From an uncultured Pelagibacteraceae bacterium (GTDB lineage Bacteria > Pseudomonadota > Alphaproteobacteria > Pelagibacterales > Pelagibacteraceae), in NCBI GenBank assembly GCA_902583635.1, contig CACHWJ010000002.1, positions 37,237 through 101,236 of the forward strand: 64,000 nucleotides of DNA, written 5' to 3'. Positions 8,912 through 19,011 of the stretch are shown in pieces (the stretch's first letter is position 1; each line of letters starts with the position of its first letter). The translations under genes were made by a program, and so were the position numbers. Below the pieces are notes generated by a model. That model was not told where the DNA came from and searched no databases. It was given only the letters and a program-made list of their open reading frames with translations.

Positions 8912-9646
8912 ATGTCTGAAGCAATTATACAAATCAAAGATGTAAACAAGTGGTTTGGTGATTTTCAAGTTCTAAGTGGAATTAATCTTGAGGTCATGCC
9001 AAAAGAGAAAATTGTTGTTTGTGGACCATCTGGATCTGGAAAATCCACTTTAATTAGATGTATAAACCGACTAGAAGAGCATCAAGAAGGTAACATCATT
9101 ATTGATGGTACTGAAATTTCAGAAGATACTAAAAATATTGAACAAGTTAGAGCTGAAGTTGGCATGGTTTTTCAACAATTTAATTTATTTCCACATTTAT
9201 CTATTCTAGACAATTGCACTCTTGCACCTATTTGGGTTAAAAAATTACCTAAGAAAGAAGCTGAAGAATTAGCTTTAAAACATTTAGAAAGAGTTCAAAT
9301 ACTAGATCAAGCTCAAAAATTTCCAGGTCAACTATCTGGAGGACAACAACAACGTGTTGCAATTGCAAGAGCTTTGTGTATGGAGCCAAAAATTATGTTA
9401 TTTGATGAGCCAACATCAGCACTAGACCCTGAAATGATTAAAGAAGTTCTAGATGTAATGGTTAACCTAGCAAATCAAGGTATGACAATGATTGTTGTTA
9501 CACATGAAATGGGATTTGCTAAGGAAGTGGCAGACAGTATGATATTTATGGATGAAGGAAAGATAGTAGAAAAGGCTGATACTAAGGAGTTTTTTGCTAA
9601 TCCTAAAAACGAGAGAACTAAGCTATTTTTAAGTCAAATTTTATAA
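8912..9646 (+). CDS. aapP: General L-amino-acid ABC transporter ATPase AapP
   Basis: ABC ATPase of the polar amino-acid class (244 residues). Walker [11 protein letters not shown]-loop [13 protein letters not shown], signature [15 protein letters not shown], Walker [13 protein letters not shown], and the switch His in [14 protein letters not shown] are all intact. It powers the AapQM channel and is the last gene of the operon. The 187-base gap that follows contains no convincing terminator. Confidence 0.95.
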   Translation: MSEAIIQIKDVNKWFGDFQVLSGINLEVMPKEKIVVCGPSGSGKSTLIRCINRLEEHQEGNIIIDGTEISEDTKNIEQVRAEVGMVFQQFNLFPHLSILDNCTLAPIWVKKLPKKEAEELALKHLERVQILDQAQKFPGQLSGGQQQRVAIARALCMEPKIMLFDEPTSALDPEMIKEVLDVMVNLANQGMTMIVVTHEMGFAKEVADSMIFMDEGKIVEKADTKEFFANPKNERTKLFLSQIL

Positions 9647-9724
9647 ATTACATAACTACTTGAGTAATCTTTCATATAATAAATCAAGCTTAATATATGT
9701 TTTTATTATCAACTTATGCTTGAC

Positions 9725-9750
9725 AGGTTTTAAAATTAGTTAAAAAACCT
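9725..9750. promoter_or_regulatory. Inverted repeat upstream of the XRE regulator (possible operator)
   Basis: AGGTTTT (9725-9731) and AAAACCT (9744-9750) form a 7-bp inverted repeat with a 12-base spacer, about 85 bases before the regulator start. It overlaps a TTGACA (9720-9725) that could be a -35 element, though no -10 sits at good spacing. An autoregulatory operator is possible; a weak aapP terminator is the alternative, but there is no following T run. Confidence 0.3.
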
Positions 9751-9833
9751 TATAAATTTAAAAATTTTTCTATTGCAGGGGATTTAAATTTTCTATTGAA
9801 TGAGGCTTTAAAATTTAATTAAGAGGGGTCTTA

Positions 9834-10205
9834 ATGGAAGATAATTTCAACAAACACTTAGGCAACAAGCTTAAGCTAAGAAGATTAGCTTTAGGTTTAA
9901 CACAGACCAAAGTAGCGAAAGCAATCAACGTAACATTTCAACAAATTCAAAAATACGAAAAAGGTACTAACGGAGTAAGTTCAATTAGGTTATTACAATT
10001 ATCAAATTACTTAAAGGTTCCAATAAATTATTTTTTTGAAGATTTTTCAGAATATTTAATTAATTTAGAAAAATCTCAAGAAGGTCATATGAATGTGAAT
10101 TATAATTTTTTAACAAAATTATATTCTGAGTTAACAGCTGATCAAAAATTAAAATTTAATAAATCTTTACAGATTTCATCAGTTGGAATTACAAAAACTG
10201 GCTAA
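9834..10205 (+). CDS. XRE/Cro-CI family transcriptional regulator
   Basis: A 123-residue protein with an N-terminal HTH_3 domain at about residues 10-65: GNKLKLRRLALGLTQTKVAK, then a recognition helix containing TFQQIQKYEKGTNG and RLLQLSNYLKVPINYFFED. The form TFQQ(I/V)QKYE(K/R)G is typical of a regulator type widespread in alphaproteobacteria. A strong Shine-Dalgarno (AAGAGGGG) precedes the ATG. It stands alone between aapP and two opposite-strand tRNA genes. Its targets cannot be read from the sequence. Confidence 0.88.
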   Translation: MEDNFNKHLGNKLKLRRLALGLTQTKVAKAINVTFQQIQKYEKGTNGVSSIRLLQLSNYLKVPINYFFEDFSEYLINLEKSQEGHMNVNYNFLTKLYSELTADQKLKFNKSLQISSVGITKTG

Positions 10206-10278
10206 AATAAAATTTAGTTAAGACCCGTAAATAAATTTTATAATTTTTTAATTTAAATTTTTTAATCTGAAACTTTTT

Positions 10279-10354
10279 TGGCTCCTCGGGCAGGACTCGA
10301 ACCTGCGACCAATTGATTAACAGTCAACTGCTCTACCAACTGAGCTACCGAGGA
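10279..10354 (-). tRNA. tRNA-Asn (anticodon GTT)
   Basis: On the minus strand, acceptor TCCTCGG pairs with CCGAGGA. The anticodon stem GTTGA/TCAAT encloses the loop CTGTTAA (anticodon GTT); the T-arm is GCAGG-TTCGAGT-CCTGC. Discriminator G and CCA are encoded. Confidence 0.97.
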
Positions 10355-10403
10355 ATGTAAAAAAGCAACTTACTTTTTTTTATAACTAAAACAAGATCTA
10401 TTT

Positions 10404-10477
10404 TGGAGGCAACGCCCGGAATCGAACCGGGATACAAGGATTTGCAATCCTCTGCGTAACCATTCCGCCACGTTGCC
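10404..10477 (-). tRNA. tRNA-Cys (anticodon GCA)
   Basis: On the minus strand, acceptor GGCAACG pairs with CGTTGCC. The anticodon stem AGGAT/ATCCT encloses TTGCAAA (anticodon GCA); the T-arm is CCCGG-TTCGATT-CCGGG. Discriminator T and CCA are encoded. It lies 49 bases from tRNA-Asn on the same strand, probably one transcript. Confidence 0.97.
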
Positions 10478-10602
10478 ATCTTATTTTTTGACTTATAGCT
10501 ACAGATGCCTTTTTATATTAAATATTTTTCATTAGTCTATTAAATAACGATAGAAATTGATTATTGTTAATTTGGATTATTAAATTATAAACTTTAAAAT
10601 CC

Positions 10603-13230
10603 ATGAGTAACGATAAATATATACATTCTGATGTTGAAGATAGAATTTATTCTTATTGGGAAAAAAATGGTCTTTTTAAACCTAAAGAAAATTCTAAAAA
10701 ATTTTCTATTGTAATACCTCCTCCAAATGTAACTGGCAGTCTTCATATGGGTCACGCTCTGAATAATTCAATTCAAGATTTATTGGTCCGATATCATCGT
10801 ATGAATAATTATGAAACTTTATGGCAACCAGGAACTGATCATGCAGGAATTGCTACGCAGGCCTTAGTTGAGAAAAAACTTAGTGCAGAAAAAATTGATA
10901 AAAATGAAATTGGTAGAGAAAAATTCATTGAAAAAGTTTGGGAATGGAAAGATCAATACGGTGACATTATTATTAATCAATTAAAGAAACTTGGTTGTTC
11001 TTGTGATTGGTCCAGAAACGCCTTCACTATGGACGAAAATTTATCAAAATCAGTAATTAAAGTTTTTGTTGATCTATATAATAAAGGTTTAATTTATAAG
11101 GATAAAAAATTAGTAAATTGGGATACTGTTTTAAAAACAGCTATTTCAGATTTAGAAGTTGACCAAAGAGAAGTAAATTCAAAAATTTATTATATCAAAT
11201 ATCCAATTGATGGAACGGATCAATTTATAACAATTGCAACCACAAGACCTGAAACAATGTTGGGTGACACTGCTATAGCTGTTAATCCGAAAGATGATCG
11301 TTTTAAATCTTATGTTGATAAAACTGTTACAATCCCAATTGTTGGAAGAAAAATAAAAATTATAGAAGATGACTATGCCGATCCTGAACAAGGAACAGGT
11401 GCTTTAAAAATAACTCCAGCGCATGACTTTAATGATTATGATGTAGGTCAAAGAAATAATCTGGAAATTATAAATATTTTTACTGAAGCAGGAAAAATAA
11501 ATGAAAACGCTCCAAAACATTACGTAGGTCTTGATCGCTCTGAAGCAAGAAAACAAATTTTAAAAGAGCTTAAAGAAAAAGAATTTTTTGTAAAAGAAGA
11601 GAATATTAAAAATAAAGTTCCTTACGGAGATAGATCCAATTCAATAATTGAACCTTTCCTAACAGAACAATGGTTTGCTGATGCAGGTAAATTATCAGTT
11701 AAAGCTAAAGAAGTTGTAAATTCAAAGAAAACAAATTTCTTTCCTGAGAATTGGTCAAAAACTTATTTTCAATGGATGAACAACATTGAACCTTGGTGTA
11801 TTTCAAGACAACTTTGGTGGGGCCATCAAATACCTGCTTGGTATGGTCCTGATGATAAAATTTTTGTTGCTTACAATGAAGATGAAGCAAAACAATTAGC
11901 TAATAAACATTATGGTAAAGATGTAGAATTAAATAGAGATCCTGATGTTCTAGATACATGGTTTTCTTCTGGCCTTTGGCCATTTGCAACACTTGGATGG
12001 CCTGATGATAAAAAATTTGTTGAGAAGTTTTATCCAACATCGGTTTTAGTAACAGGCTTTGATATTATTTTCTTTTGGGTTGCAAGAATGATTATGTTTG
12101 GAACTGAATTTTTAAACAAAGAACCTTTTAAAGATATTTATGTTCATGCTTTAGTTAGAGATGAAAAAGGACAAAAAATGTCAAAATCAAAAGGAAATGT
12201 TATTGATCCCTTAGATCTAATTGAAAAATATAGTGCAGATGCTTTAAGATTTACGCTTCTATCAATGGCTTCACCAGGGACTGATGTCAAACTTTCTGAA
12301 GATAGAGTTAAAGGTTATAGAAACTTTTTAAATAAATTATGGAATGCTAATAATTTTTTAATTACCAATAAATGTGATTTTAAAAATACAGATCAAATTC
12401 CAGACTTAAAAGTTAATATTAATAAATGGATATATTCTGAGTTAGCAGAAACTACTAATAAAATAGTTAAAAACCTAGAAGATTATAGATTTGATGAAGC
12501 TGCAAAAAATGCTTATCAATTTACATGGCATTCTTATTGTGATTGGTACTTAGAGCTTTCTAAAACAATTCTTTTTTCAGAAGATGAAACTGCTAAAGAA
12601 GAGGTAAGAAGAGTTTCAGCTTACGTATTCAAGCAAATACTAGTATTACTTCATCCATTTATCCCGTTTGTTACTGAAGAAATATGGCTGAAAAATAAAT
12701 TTGATAACAAGGGTAATGACTTTTTAATGTTTAAAAATTGGATATCTGAAAAATCTACCAAGGACTCAAATACAGACCAGGTAGAAAATATAATTAATAT
12801 AATATCTGAGCTTAGATCTTTTAAAAATGAGCTAAATGTAAGCCCTGGTTCATTTATAGACATCTCAATTAACAATATTAACAAAGATCAAAAGCAATTT
12901 ATTAGTTCAAATGAAATAATTCTTAAAAAGTTAGGTCGAATAAACAATATCTTTAATGATGATTTAGATAAACCAGCTGCGACAATGGTTGTATCAGGGG
13001 ATCTATTTAAGATCTATTTTGATAAAGATGTTGATTTAAAGTTAATAAAAGAAAATTTAACTAGTAAACAAGAACGATTAGAACAAGAGATGCATAAGAT
13101 ATCTCAAAGACTAGAAAATAAAAGTTTTGTAGATAGGGCGCCAAAAGAGATTGTTGAACAAGAAAAAACTAATTATAATAATTTAAAGAACGATGTTGAT
13201 AAGATATCGATAACAATAAAGGGTATATAA
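10603..13230 (+). CDS. valS: Valine--tRNA ligase
   Basis: Class Ia synthetase that charges tRNA-Val. The HIGH motif appears as [10 protein letters not shown] after PPPNVTG, and the KMSKS loop as [14 protein letters not shown]. The CP1 editing domain lies between them ([18 protein letters not shown]), with the [17 protein letters not shown] segment conserved. The C-terminus carries the ValS coiled-coil arm (about residues 805-875, [19 protein letters not shown]). At 875 residues it is a normal bacterial-type ValS. Its stop overlaps the ilvD ATG by one base. Confidence 0.97.
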   Translation: MSNDKYIHSDVEDRIYSYWEKNGLFKPKENSKKFSIVIPPPNVTGSLHMGHALNNSIQDLLVRYHRMNNYETLWQPGTDHAGIATQALVEKKLSAEKIDKNEIGREKFIEKVWEWKDQYGDIIINQLKKLGCSCDWSRNAFTMDENLSKSVIKVFVDLYNKGLIYKDKKLVNWDTVLKTAISDLEVDQREVNSKIYYIKYPIDGTDQFITIATTRPETMLGDTAIAVNPKDDRFKSYVDKTVTIPIVGRKIKIIEDDYADPEQGTGALKITPAHDFNDYDVGQRNNLEIINIFTEAGKINENAPKHYVGLDRSEARKQILKELKEKEFFVKEENIKNKVPYGDRSNSIIEPFLTEQWFADAGKLSVKAKEVVNSKKTNFFPENWSKTYFQWMNNIEPWCISRQLWWGHQIPAWYGPDDKIFVAYNEDEAKQLANKHYGKDVELNRDPDVLDTWFSSGLWPFATLGWPDDKKFVEKFYPTSVLVTGFDIIFFWVARMIMFGTEFLNKEPFKDIYVHALVRDEKGQKMSKSKGNVIDPLDLIEKYSADALRFTLLSMASPGTDVKLSEDRVKGYRNFLNKLWNANNFLITNKCDFKNTDQIPDLKVNINKWIYSELAETTNKIVKNLEDYRFDEAAKNAYQFTWHSYCDWYLELSKTILFSEDETAKEEVRRVSAYVFKQILVLLHPFIPFVTEEIWLKNKFDNKGNDFLMFKNWISEKSTKDSNTDQVENIINIISELRSFKNELNVSPGSFIDISINNINKDQKQFISSNEIILKKLGRINNIFNDDLDKPAATMVVSGDLFKIYFDKDVDLKLIKENLTSKQERLEQEMHKISQRLENKSFVDRAPKEIVEQEKTNYNNLKNDVDKISITIKGI

Positions 13231-14948
13231 TGGCAAAATTTAACAAGAAGAAACTTCCAAGCAGACATACATCATTAGGAGCAGATAGAGCTCCTCATAG
13301 ATCATTTTATTATGCTATGGGTGAAACTGAAAAAGATGTAGCAAAACCCTTTATTGGTGTGGTTTCTACATGGAATGAGGCTGCTCCATGTAACATTGCT
13401 TTAATGAGACAGGCTCAATCTGTTAAAAAAGGTGTCAGATCAAATGGAGGGACCCCAAGAGAATTTTGTACCATCACTGTTACAGATGGAATTGCTATGG
13501 GCCATGAAGGAATGAAATCCTCTTTAATCTCAAGAGAAGTAATTGCAGACTCAGCAGAGCTTACAGTCAGAGGACACTGTTATGATGCATTAGTTGGTAT
13601 TGCAGGATGTGATAAATCTTTACCAGGATTAATGATGTCGATGGTTAGATTAAATGTTCCAAGTGTATTTATTTATGGAGGTTCAATTCTTCCAGGAAGA
13701 TACAAAGGTAAAGACGTAACAGTTGTTGATGTATTTGAAGCGGTAGGAAAACATTCATCAGGTAAAATGACAGCTGCAGAACTAAGAAAATTAGAATTAG
13801 TTGCTTGTCCTAGTGCAGGTGCTTGTGGGGGTCAATTTACTGCAAATACAATGGCGTGTGTATCTGAGGCTATTGGATTAGCATTACCGTATTCAGCTGG
13901 AACTCCAGCTCCTTATGAAGAAAGAGATAAGTATGCAAAAGAAAGCGGTAAAATGGTAATGCAACTTTTAAAAAAACAGATTAAGCCAAGAGATATTGTA
14001 ACAAGAAAAGCTTTAGAAAATGCTGCAACAATAGTCGCTGCAACAGGTGGATCAACTAATGCAGGATTACATTTACCGGCAATTGCAAATGAAGCAGGAA
14101 TAAAATTTGATTTAATGGATGTTGCTAAAATATTTAAAAGAACGCCTTATCTTGCTGATTTAAAACCAGGTGGAAAATACGTTGCAAAAGATATGTGGTT
14201 AGCAGGTGGTGTCCCAATGTTATTAAAAACTTTATATGAAGGTGGCTACATTCATGGTGATTGTATGACTGTTACTGGAAAAACAATGAAAGAAAATTTA
14301 AAAAATATTAAATTTAATCCTAAACAAAAAGTTATGAGATCTTACAAAGATCCATTATCACCAACAGGAGGTGTAGTTGGATTAAAAGGAAACTTAGCAC
14401 CAGATGGTGCGATAGTAAAAGTTGCAGGATTAGCAAAATTACAATTTACTGGAAAAGCAAGATGCTTTGACAATGAAGAAAGTGCAATGAAAGCAGTTCA
14501 AAGCAAAAAGTATAATGATGGTGATGTAATTATAATTAGGTACGAAGGACCAGTTGGTGGTCCTGGCATGAGAGAAATGTTATCTACAACAGGTGCAATC
14601 TACGGACAAGGTAAAGGAGAGAAAGTAGCTCTTATCACTGATGGAAGGTTCTCTGGAGCCACCAGAGGCTTCTGTGTCGGTCATGTGGGCCCTGAGGCTG
14701 CCCTAGGAGGTCCTATAGGCCTTTTACGTAATGGAGATATCATTGATATCGATGCCAAAAAAGGAACTATCAATGTCAGACTTTCCAAAAAAGAATTAGC
14801 TTCGAGAAAAAGAAAATGGAGAGCTAGAAAATCTGATTTTGGATCTGGTACTTTATGGAAATATGCCCAAACCGTTGGTCCAGCGTTTTTAGGTGCACCA
14901 ACACACCCAGGTAAGAAAAAAGAAGTTAAGGATTATTCAGAGATTTAA
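13230..14948 (+). CDS. ilvD: Dihydroxy-acid dehydratase
   Basis: Iron-sulfur dehydratase of branched-chain amino-acid synthesis (dihydroxy-isovalerate to ketoisovalerate). Seen are [20 protein letters not shown], the cluster cysteines in [11 protein letters not shown] and [16 protein letters not shown], and the C-terminal [13 protein letters not shown] and [17 protein letters not shown] motifs. At 572 residues it matches the short IlvD type. Edd and sugar-acid dehydratases are related, but the sequence reads as IlvD. It is coupled by one-base overlaps to valS and to the sugar-nucleotide gene that follows. Confidence 0.93.
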   Translation: MAKFNKKKLPSRHTSLGADRAPHRSFYYAMGETEKDVAKPFIGVVSTWNEAAPCNIALMRQAQSVKKGVRSNGGTPREFCTITVTDGIAMGHEGMKSSLISREVIADSAELTVRGHCYDALVGIAGCDKSLPGLMMSMVRLNVPSVFIYGGSILPGRYKGKDVTVVDVFEAVGKHSSGKMTAAELRKLELVACPSAGACGGQFTANTMACVSEAIGLALPYSAGTPAPYEERDKYAKESGKMVMQLLKKQIKPRDIVTRKALENAATIVAATGGSTNAGLHLPAIANEAGIKFDLMDVAKIFKRTPYLADLKPGGKYVAKDMWLAGGVPMLLKTLYEGGYIHGDCMTVTGKTMKENLKNIKFNPKQKVMRSYKDPLSPTGGVVGLKGNLAPDGAIVKVAGLAKLQFTGKARCFDNEESAMKAVQSKKYNDGDVIIIRYEGPVGGPGMREMLSTTGAIYGQGKGEKVALITDGRFSGATRGFCVGHVGPEAALGGPIGLLRNGDIIDIDAKKGTINVRLSKKELASRKRKWRARKSDFGSGTLWKYAQTVGPAFLGAPTHPGKKKEVKDYSEI

Positions 14949-16153
14949 TGAAAATTCTTCCAGTCATTTTATGTGGAGGTGCTGGAACTCGACTTTGGCC
15001 AAATTCTAAAAATCATCATGCAAAACAATTTATTGATTTTGGTAATTGGACTTTACTTGGAAAAACTTTAGAGAGAACAAAAGCATCTATTTATAATGCA
15101 CCAATTATCAGCACTAATAAGAAATATTTAAAAGAGGTAAAAAAACATCTTAAAAAAAATAAGATTAAAAAATATAAAATTGTTTTAGAACCTGCAAAAA
15201 GAAATACAGCTCCTGCTATTTTAAGCACTGCTTTAATAAAAGATATTCCTAACAATCAATCGTTAATGTTTTTTACAGCAGACCATTTGATTGAAAAAAT
15301 GAGCGTTTTTAATAAAGCCATTAACAAAAATAAGACAAAATTAACTGACCAAAATATTTTCATATTTGGAATTAAACCAACCTCACCATCAAGTGAATAT
15401 GGATATTTTGTAACCAAAAAAATTAAAGGAAATATTAATAAAGTAACAAAATTCATAGAAAAACCTAAAGAAAGTAGAGCAAAACAAGTAATTAAACAAA
15501 AAGGTTATTGGAATTCAGGAATGTTTTTTCTTCGAAAAGATTCAATAATTAATAACTTTAAAAAATATAATCCAAGTATTTACAGAAATTGTTTAAATTC
15601 AGTTAATAAAGCAAAGTATAAAGCTAATACTTATTATTTAAATAAAGCTTCATTTGTAAAAGCCACTGCTAAATCTTTTGATTATGCAATTTTAGAAAAA
15701 ACAAAAAAAATCAATGCAATTAAATTAGATATCCCTTGGTCAGATCTTGGTAGTTGGAAAGAAATATTAAAGATGTATGACAAAAATAAAAACAAATTAG
15801 TTAAGAAAAAAAATATTTTCCATCGTCCCTGGGGGAAATATACAAATTTATTCAATGGTAAAGAGTTCTTGATTAAAGAATTATTTGTTAAACCAAAAGG
15901 AATATTAAGTTTACAGAAACATCATCATAGAGCTGAACATTGGCTAGTTACACAAGGAAATCCCAAGATCACTTTAAATAAAGATAGTTTTATGAAAAAA
16001 CCAAATGACCATCTATTTATACCACTACAATCAGTACATAGAATTCAAAACCCTGGAAAAAAACCTGTAAAAATAATGGAAGCTCAAATAGGATCAATAC
16101 TTAAAGAAACAGATATAGTTAGATACCAAGATTTTTATGGACGTGTGAAATAG
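14948..16153 (+). CDS. Mannose-1-phosphate guanylyltransferase / mannose-6-phosphate isomerase
   Basis: Two-domain sugar-nucleotide enzyme of the ManC/AlgA type, producing GDP-mannose for surface glycans. The N-terminal nucleotidyltransferase has the CGGAGTRLWP signature and FIEKPKE, the FVEKP-like motif, at about residue 170. The C-terminal cupin isomerase domain begins at about 290 (HRPWGKYTNL) and includes LSLQKHHHRAEHWLVTQG, ending EAQIGSILKETDIVRYQDFYGR-like as in the family. At 401 residues it is shorter than the usual 470, with the linker trimmed. It follows ilvD with a one-base overlap. Confidence 0.88.
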   Translation: MKILPVILCGGAGTRLWPNSKNHHAKQFIDFGNWTLLGKTLERTKASIYNAPIISTNKKYLKEVKKHLKKNKIKKYKIVLEPAKRNTAPAILSTALIKDIPNNQSLMFFTADHLIEKMSVFNKAINKNKTKLTDQNIFIFGIKPTSPSSEYGYFVTKKIKGNINKVTKFIEKPKESRAKQVIKQKGYWNSGMFFLRKDSIINNFKKYNPSIYRNCLNSVNKAKYKANTYYLNKASFVKATAKSFDYAILEKTKKINAIKLDIPWSDLGSWKEILKMYDKNKNKLVKKKNIFHRPWGKYTNLFNGKEFLIKELFVKPKGILSLQKHHHRAEHWLVTQGNPKITLNKDSFMKKPNDHLFIPLQSVHRIQNPGKKPVKIMEAQIGSILKETDIVRYQDFYGRVK

Positions 16154-16154
16154 A

Positions 16155-17045
16155 TTAAGCTGCTTTTAAAATATTAAATTTTCTTTCCGAAGACGAAACA
16201 ACTATTTTTTTGTGCTCACCGAAATTATCACCATCAATTTGTACAGGTATGGAATTGCCCAGACCATCAAATTTAATTTCATTTACATGTATAGTAATCA
16301 CAGATTTAGATTTATCCAAATTTCCATATACAGCTATTAAATAGATATAATAAAGTAATTTATATCTTTTTAGATCCTTAAAAATATAGGTAGTAAATTT
16401 TTTATCAAATATATGAGTGTCTGTAATTTTATGGTGTCCAGCATAGTATTTACTATTTGAGCATAGCACCCAATCAGCAAATATATCCTCTTTATCTATT
16501 GATACTTTAATTTTTTTATTATTCATCGATAAAAATTTTTGGAAACCTTTGATACCAAAAATAACTTTACCTAGAATTTTCTTTAAATAAGCGTCAATAG
16601 AATTAACAATTTGAGCGTCCCATCCAATGCCTGCCATTAAAATAAAATATTTATCATTAATTTTAACCAAACACGTTTTATCATAATTATCTGAAGTAAG
16701 CGTATTTGCTATATGTTTTACATTTTTAGTCATACCTAATTCTGCTTGCAAAATATTAGCTGTACCAGCTGGAATATATCCAATTGCAAAATTATCATGG
16801 AGTTTGAAATTATTTTTTATTAATTCATTAATTGCAAAAGAAACGGAACCATCTCCGCCAGCAACTATCAATCTATCGTAGTTATTCATCTCAAAGTTTT
16901 TTATTATTTCAGAGGCTTCAGACTCATTGGATGTTTCAAATAAATCAACTTTGTGGTGATTTGATATTTCATCAACTATTTTTTTGATAAATTTTGACTT
17001 TTTTCCACCTGCTGATTTCTTATTATATATAAGGCAAAATTTCAT
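16155..17045 (-). CDS. Diacylglycerol/lipid kinase family protein
   Basis: Member of the DAGK catalytic family. The nucleotide-binding motif VAGGDGSVSFAINEL and the second conserved segment IPAGTANILQAELG are intact. I chose the ATG giving MKFCLIYNKKSAGGKK, the usual family start; an in-frame ATG 31 codons upstream would overlap the divergent phospholipase gene and adds an atypical N-terminus. It is divergent from the plcP-like gene across 83 bases holding a Pho-box-like repeat. Known families make phosphatidate or ceramide phosphate; next to a diacylglycerol-releasing phospholipase it could recycle diacylglycerol, which is inference. Confidence 0.85.
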   Translation of the reverse strand: MKFCLIYNKKSAGGKKSKFIKKIVDEISNHHKVDLFETSNESEASEIIKNFEMNNYDRLIVAGGDGSVSFAINELIKNNFKLHDNFAIGYIPAGTANILQAELGMTKNVKHIANTLTSDNYDKTCLVKINDKYFILMAGIGWDAQIVNSIDAYLKKILGKVIFGIKGFQKFLSMNNKKIKVSIDKEDIFADWVLCSNSKYYAGHHKITDTHIFDKKFTTYIFKDLKRYKLLYYIYLIAVYGNLDKSKSVITIHVNEIKFDGLGNSIPVQIDGDNFGEHKKIVVSSSERKFNILKAA

Positions 17046-17063
17046 ATTTAATAATTCTGTAAC
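17046..17063 (+). promoter_or_regulatory. Candidate Pho box upstream of the plcP-like gene
   Basis: Two 7-bp units spaced by four bases: ATTTAAT (17046-17052) and CTGTAAC (17057-17063). The second unit is close to the PhoB half-site CTGTCAT/CTGTAAC. A TATTAA that could be a -10 lies 12 bases downstream (17076-17081), the geometry expected of a PhoB-activated promoter for the plus-strand gene. Confidence 0.5.
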
Positions 17064-17128
17064 ATAAACATGCAGTATTAAATTTATGATTCTACTTATA
17101 ATAGAATCACTAATTTTAACAAGAAAAT

Positions 17129-17965
17129 ATGAAAACAAAAAAATCTTTAATAACTTACAAAAGCTTATTTATATCCGATGTTCATTTAGGCACTAAAGGA
17201 TGTCAGGCTGACAAATTGCTAGAGTTTTTTAAATTTTCAAGGTCAGAAAATTTATACCTTGTAGGAGACATGATAGATGTCTGGGCTATGCAGAAAACGT
17301 TTTATTGGCCTCAACAGCACAATGACGTAATCCAAAAAATTTTAAGAAAAGCAAGGCACGGTACTAAAGTATTTTATATAATTGGAAATCACGACGAGAT
17401 TTTTAGAAAATTTATACCAATGCATTTTGGAGATATCAATATAGTTAACAGAGTTATTCATGAGACACCACTTGGAAAAAAATATCTTGTAGTCCACGGT
17501 GATGCTTGGGATGGCGTAATGAAATATGCAAAATGGTTATCTAAGTTAGGGTCAATTGCATATGAACTCTTACTTAAATTAAATATTGTTATAAATTTTT
17601 TTAGAAAACTAAGAGGAAAAAGTTATTGGTCTCTAGCAAAATTTTTAAAATACAAAGTTAAAAATGCAGTTAAATATATAGGTGAATATGAAAAAACAGT
17701 ATCGGATTATGCAAAAAGAAAAAAATTTGATGGCATAATTTGCGGTCATATTCATCATGCAGAAGACCAAAATTTTAATGGTGTAAATTATTTGAATTGT
17801 GGTGACTGGGTAGAATCTTGTACTGCACTAGCTGAAAAATATGATGGAACTTTTGAAATTATATATTGGGACAAGGTAAGAAACAATTTTGTTGCAGAGG
17901 ATCAAGAAAAAGAAAAAGAAATTAGTAAATCAGATAAAATAGACGAATTAAAGAAAGCTTCTTAA
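17129..17965 (+). CDS. plcP: Metallophosphoesterase, PlcP-like phospholipase C (LpxH-related)
   Basis: Calcineurin-type metallophosphoesterase with all metal-site blocks: ISDVHLG, LVGDMIDVW, IIGNHDE, VVHGDAWD and CGHIHHAE. The fold is that of UDP-2,3-diacylglucosamine hydrolase, but the 278-residue length and the following glycosyltransferase match PlcP. PlcP is the phospholipase C that removes phospholipid head groups during phosphate starvation in Sinorhizobium and marine bacteria including SAR11. It would release diacylglycerol at the inner membrane for glycolipid synthesis. The alternative is a true lipid A enzyme; the phosphate-gene context favours PlcP. agt follows after two bases. Confidence 0.82.
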   Translation: MKTKKSLITYKSLFISDVHLGTKGCQADKLLEFFKFSRSENLYLVGDMIDVWAMQKTFYWPQQHNDVIQKILRKARHGTKVFYIIGNHDEIFRKFIPMHFGDINIVNRVIHETPLGKKYLVVHGDAWDGVMKYAKWLSKLGSIAYELLLKLNIVINFFRKLRGKSYWSLAKFLKYKVKNAVKYIGEYEKTVSDYAKRKKFDGIICGHIHHAEDQNFNGVNYLNCGDWVESCTALAEKYDGTFEIIYWDKVRNNFVAEDQEKEKEISKSDKIDELKKAS

Positions 17966-17967
17966 GC

Positions 17968-18975
17968 GTGAAAATTCTAATCGTAACAGATGCATATTAT
18001 CCACAAGTGAATGGTGTGGTTAGAACTTTGCATCAAACTGGAGAAATATTAAAATCCCAAGGTCACAACATAGAGTACATCACACCCCAACAATTTCTTA
18101 CTGTTCCTATGCCAAAATATAATGAAATTAGATTATCATTAAATGTTTGGCCAAGAGTAAGTAATTTAATTAATGCGATAAAACCAGATGCAATACACAT
18201 TGCAACCGAAGGTCCTTTAGGTTTTATGGCAAGAAGGCACTGTATTAAAAATGATTTAAAATTTACTACTAGCTTTCACACTAGATTTGATAAGTATATG
18301 AAACTTTACATGCCAATCGTACCTGCAAAATGGTCAGAGAAGTTTTTATGTAATTTTCATAATAAAGCTGAAAGGATTTTAGTCACAACAGAGTCAATGA
18401 GAGAAGAACTAATAGCATTAGGGGTTGATAATAATAAAATGGTTACTTGGACAAGGGGTGGTAATCATGGAGCTTTTAAAAACCCAGTTAAAAGAGATTT
18501 ACCTTACAAAAGACCCATATGGATTTATGTCGGAAGAGTGGCTGTTGAAAAAAATATCAAGGCTTTTTTAGATTTAGATTTAGAAGGTACAAAAGTTATC
18601 ATTGGTAAAGGACCAGATTTAAATAATTTAAAAAAGAAGTTCCCGAAAGATATTTTTTTAGGTGAGAAAACAAATGGAGAATTAGCATCTCATTTTGCTT
18701 CTTCTGACGTTTTTGTTTTTCCAAGCAAAACAGATACTTTTGGTATTGTTGTCCTTGAGTCATTAAATTGTGGTACACCAGTTGCCGCTTATCCTGTTCC
18801 AGGTCCCAAAGATATATTAGGAGGAAGTAACATAGATACCCTAGATAATGATCTTAAAGCCTCCGCACTTAAGGCGTTAAAGATTAATAGAGAAGATTGT
18901 TTAGAATTTGCTAAAAAATATAGCTGGGAAGAAACAGCTAAAATATTCTTCGAAAATATTTCACCAAACAATTAG
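17968..18975 (+). CDS. agt: GT4-type glycosyltransferase, probable Agt glycolipid synthase
   Basis: Glycosyltransferase family 4/GT-B protein (335 residues). The N-terminal acceptor domain starts ILIVTDAYYPQVNGVVRT, the usual lead of diacylglycerol glucosyltransferases and alpha-mannosyltransferases. The C-terminal domain has WIYVGRVAVEKN and the EX7E-type block SKTDTFGIVVLESLNCGTPVAA. The start is GTG, two bases after the plcP-like stop. With PlcP it forms the known phosphate-stress remodelling pair that turns diacylglycerol into mono- or diglycosyl lipids. The sugar transferred cannot be deduced from sequence. Confidence 0.82.
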   Translation: MKILIVTDAYYPQVNGVVRTLHQTGEILKSQGHNIEYITPQQFLTVPMPKYNEIRLSLNVWPRVSNLINAIKPDAIHIATEGPLGFMARRHCIKNDLKFTTSFHTRFDKYMKLYMPIVPAKWSEKFLCNFHNKAERILVTTESMREELIALGVDNNKMVTWTRGGNHGAFKNPVKRDLPYKRPIWIYVGRVAVEKNIKAFLDLDLEGTKVIIGKGPDLNNLKKKFPKDIFLGEKTNGELASHFASSDVFVFPSKTDTFGIVVLESLNCGTPVAAYPVPGPKDILGGSNIDTLDNDLKASALKALKINREDCLEFAKKYSWEETAKIFFENISPNN

Positions 18976-19011
18976 TACAGACATTCTTAATTTCATTTGT
19001 TAAAACAGATA

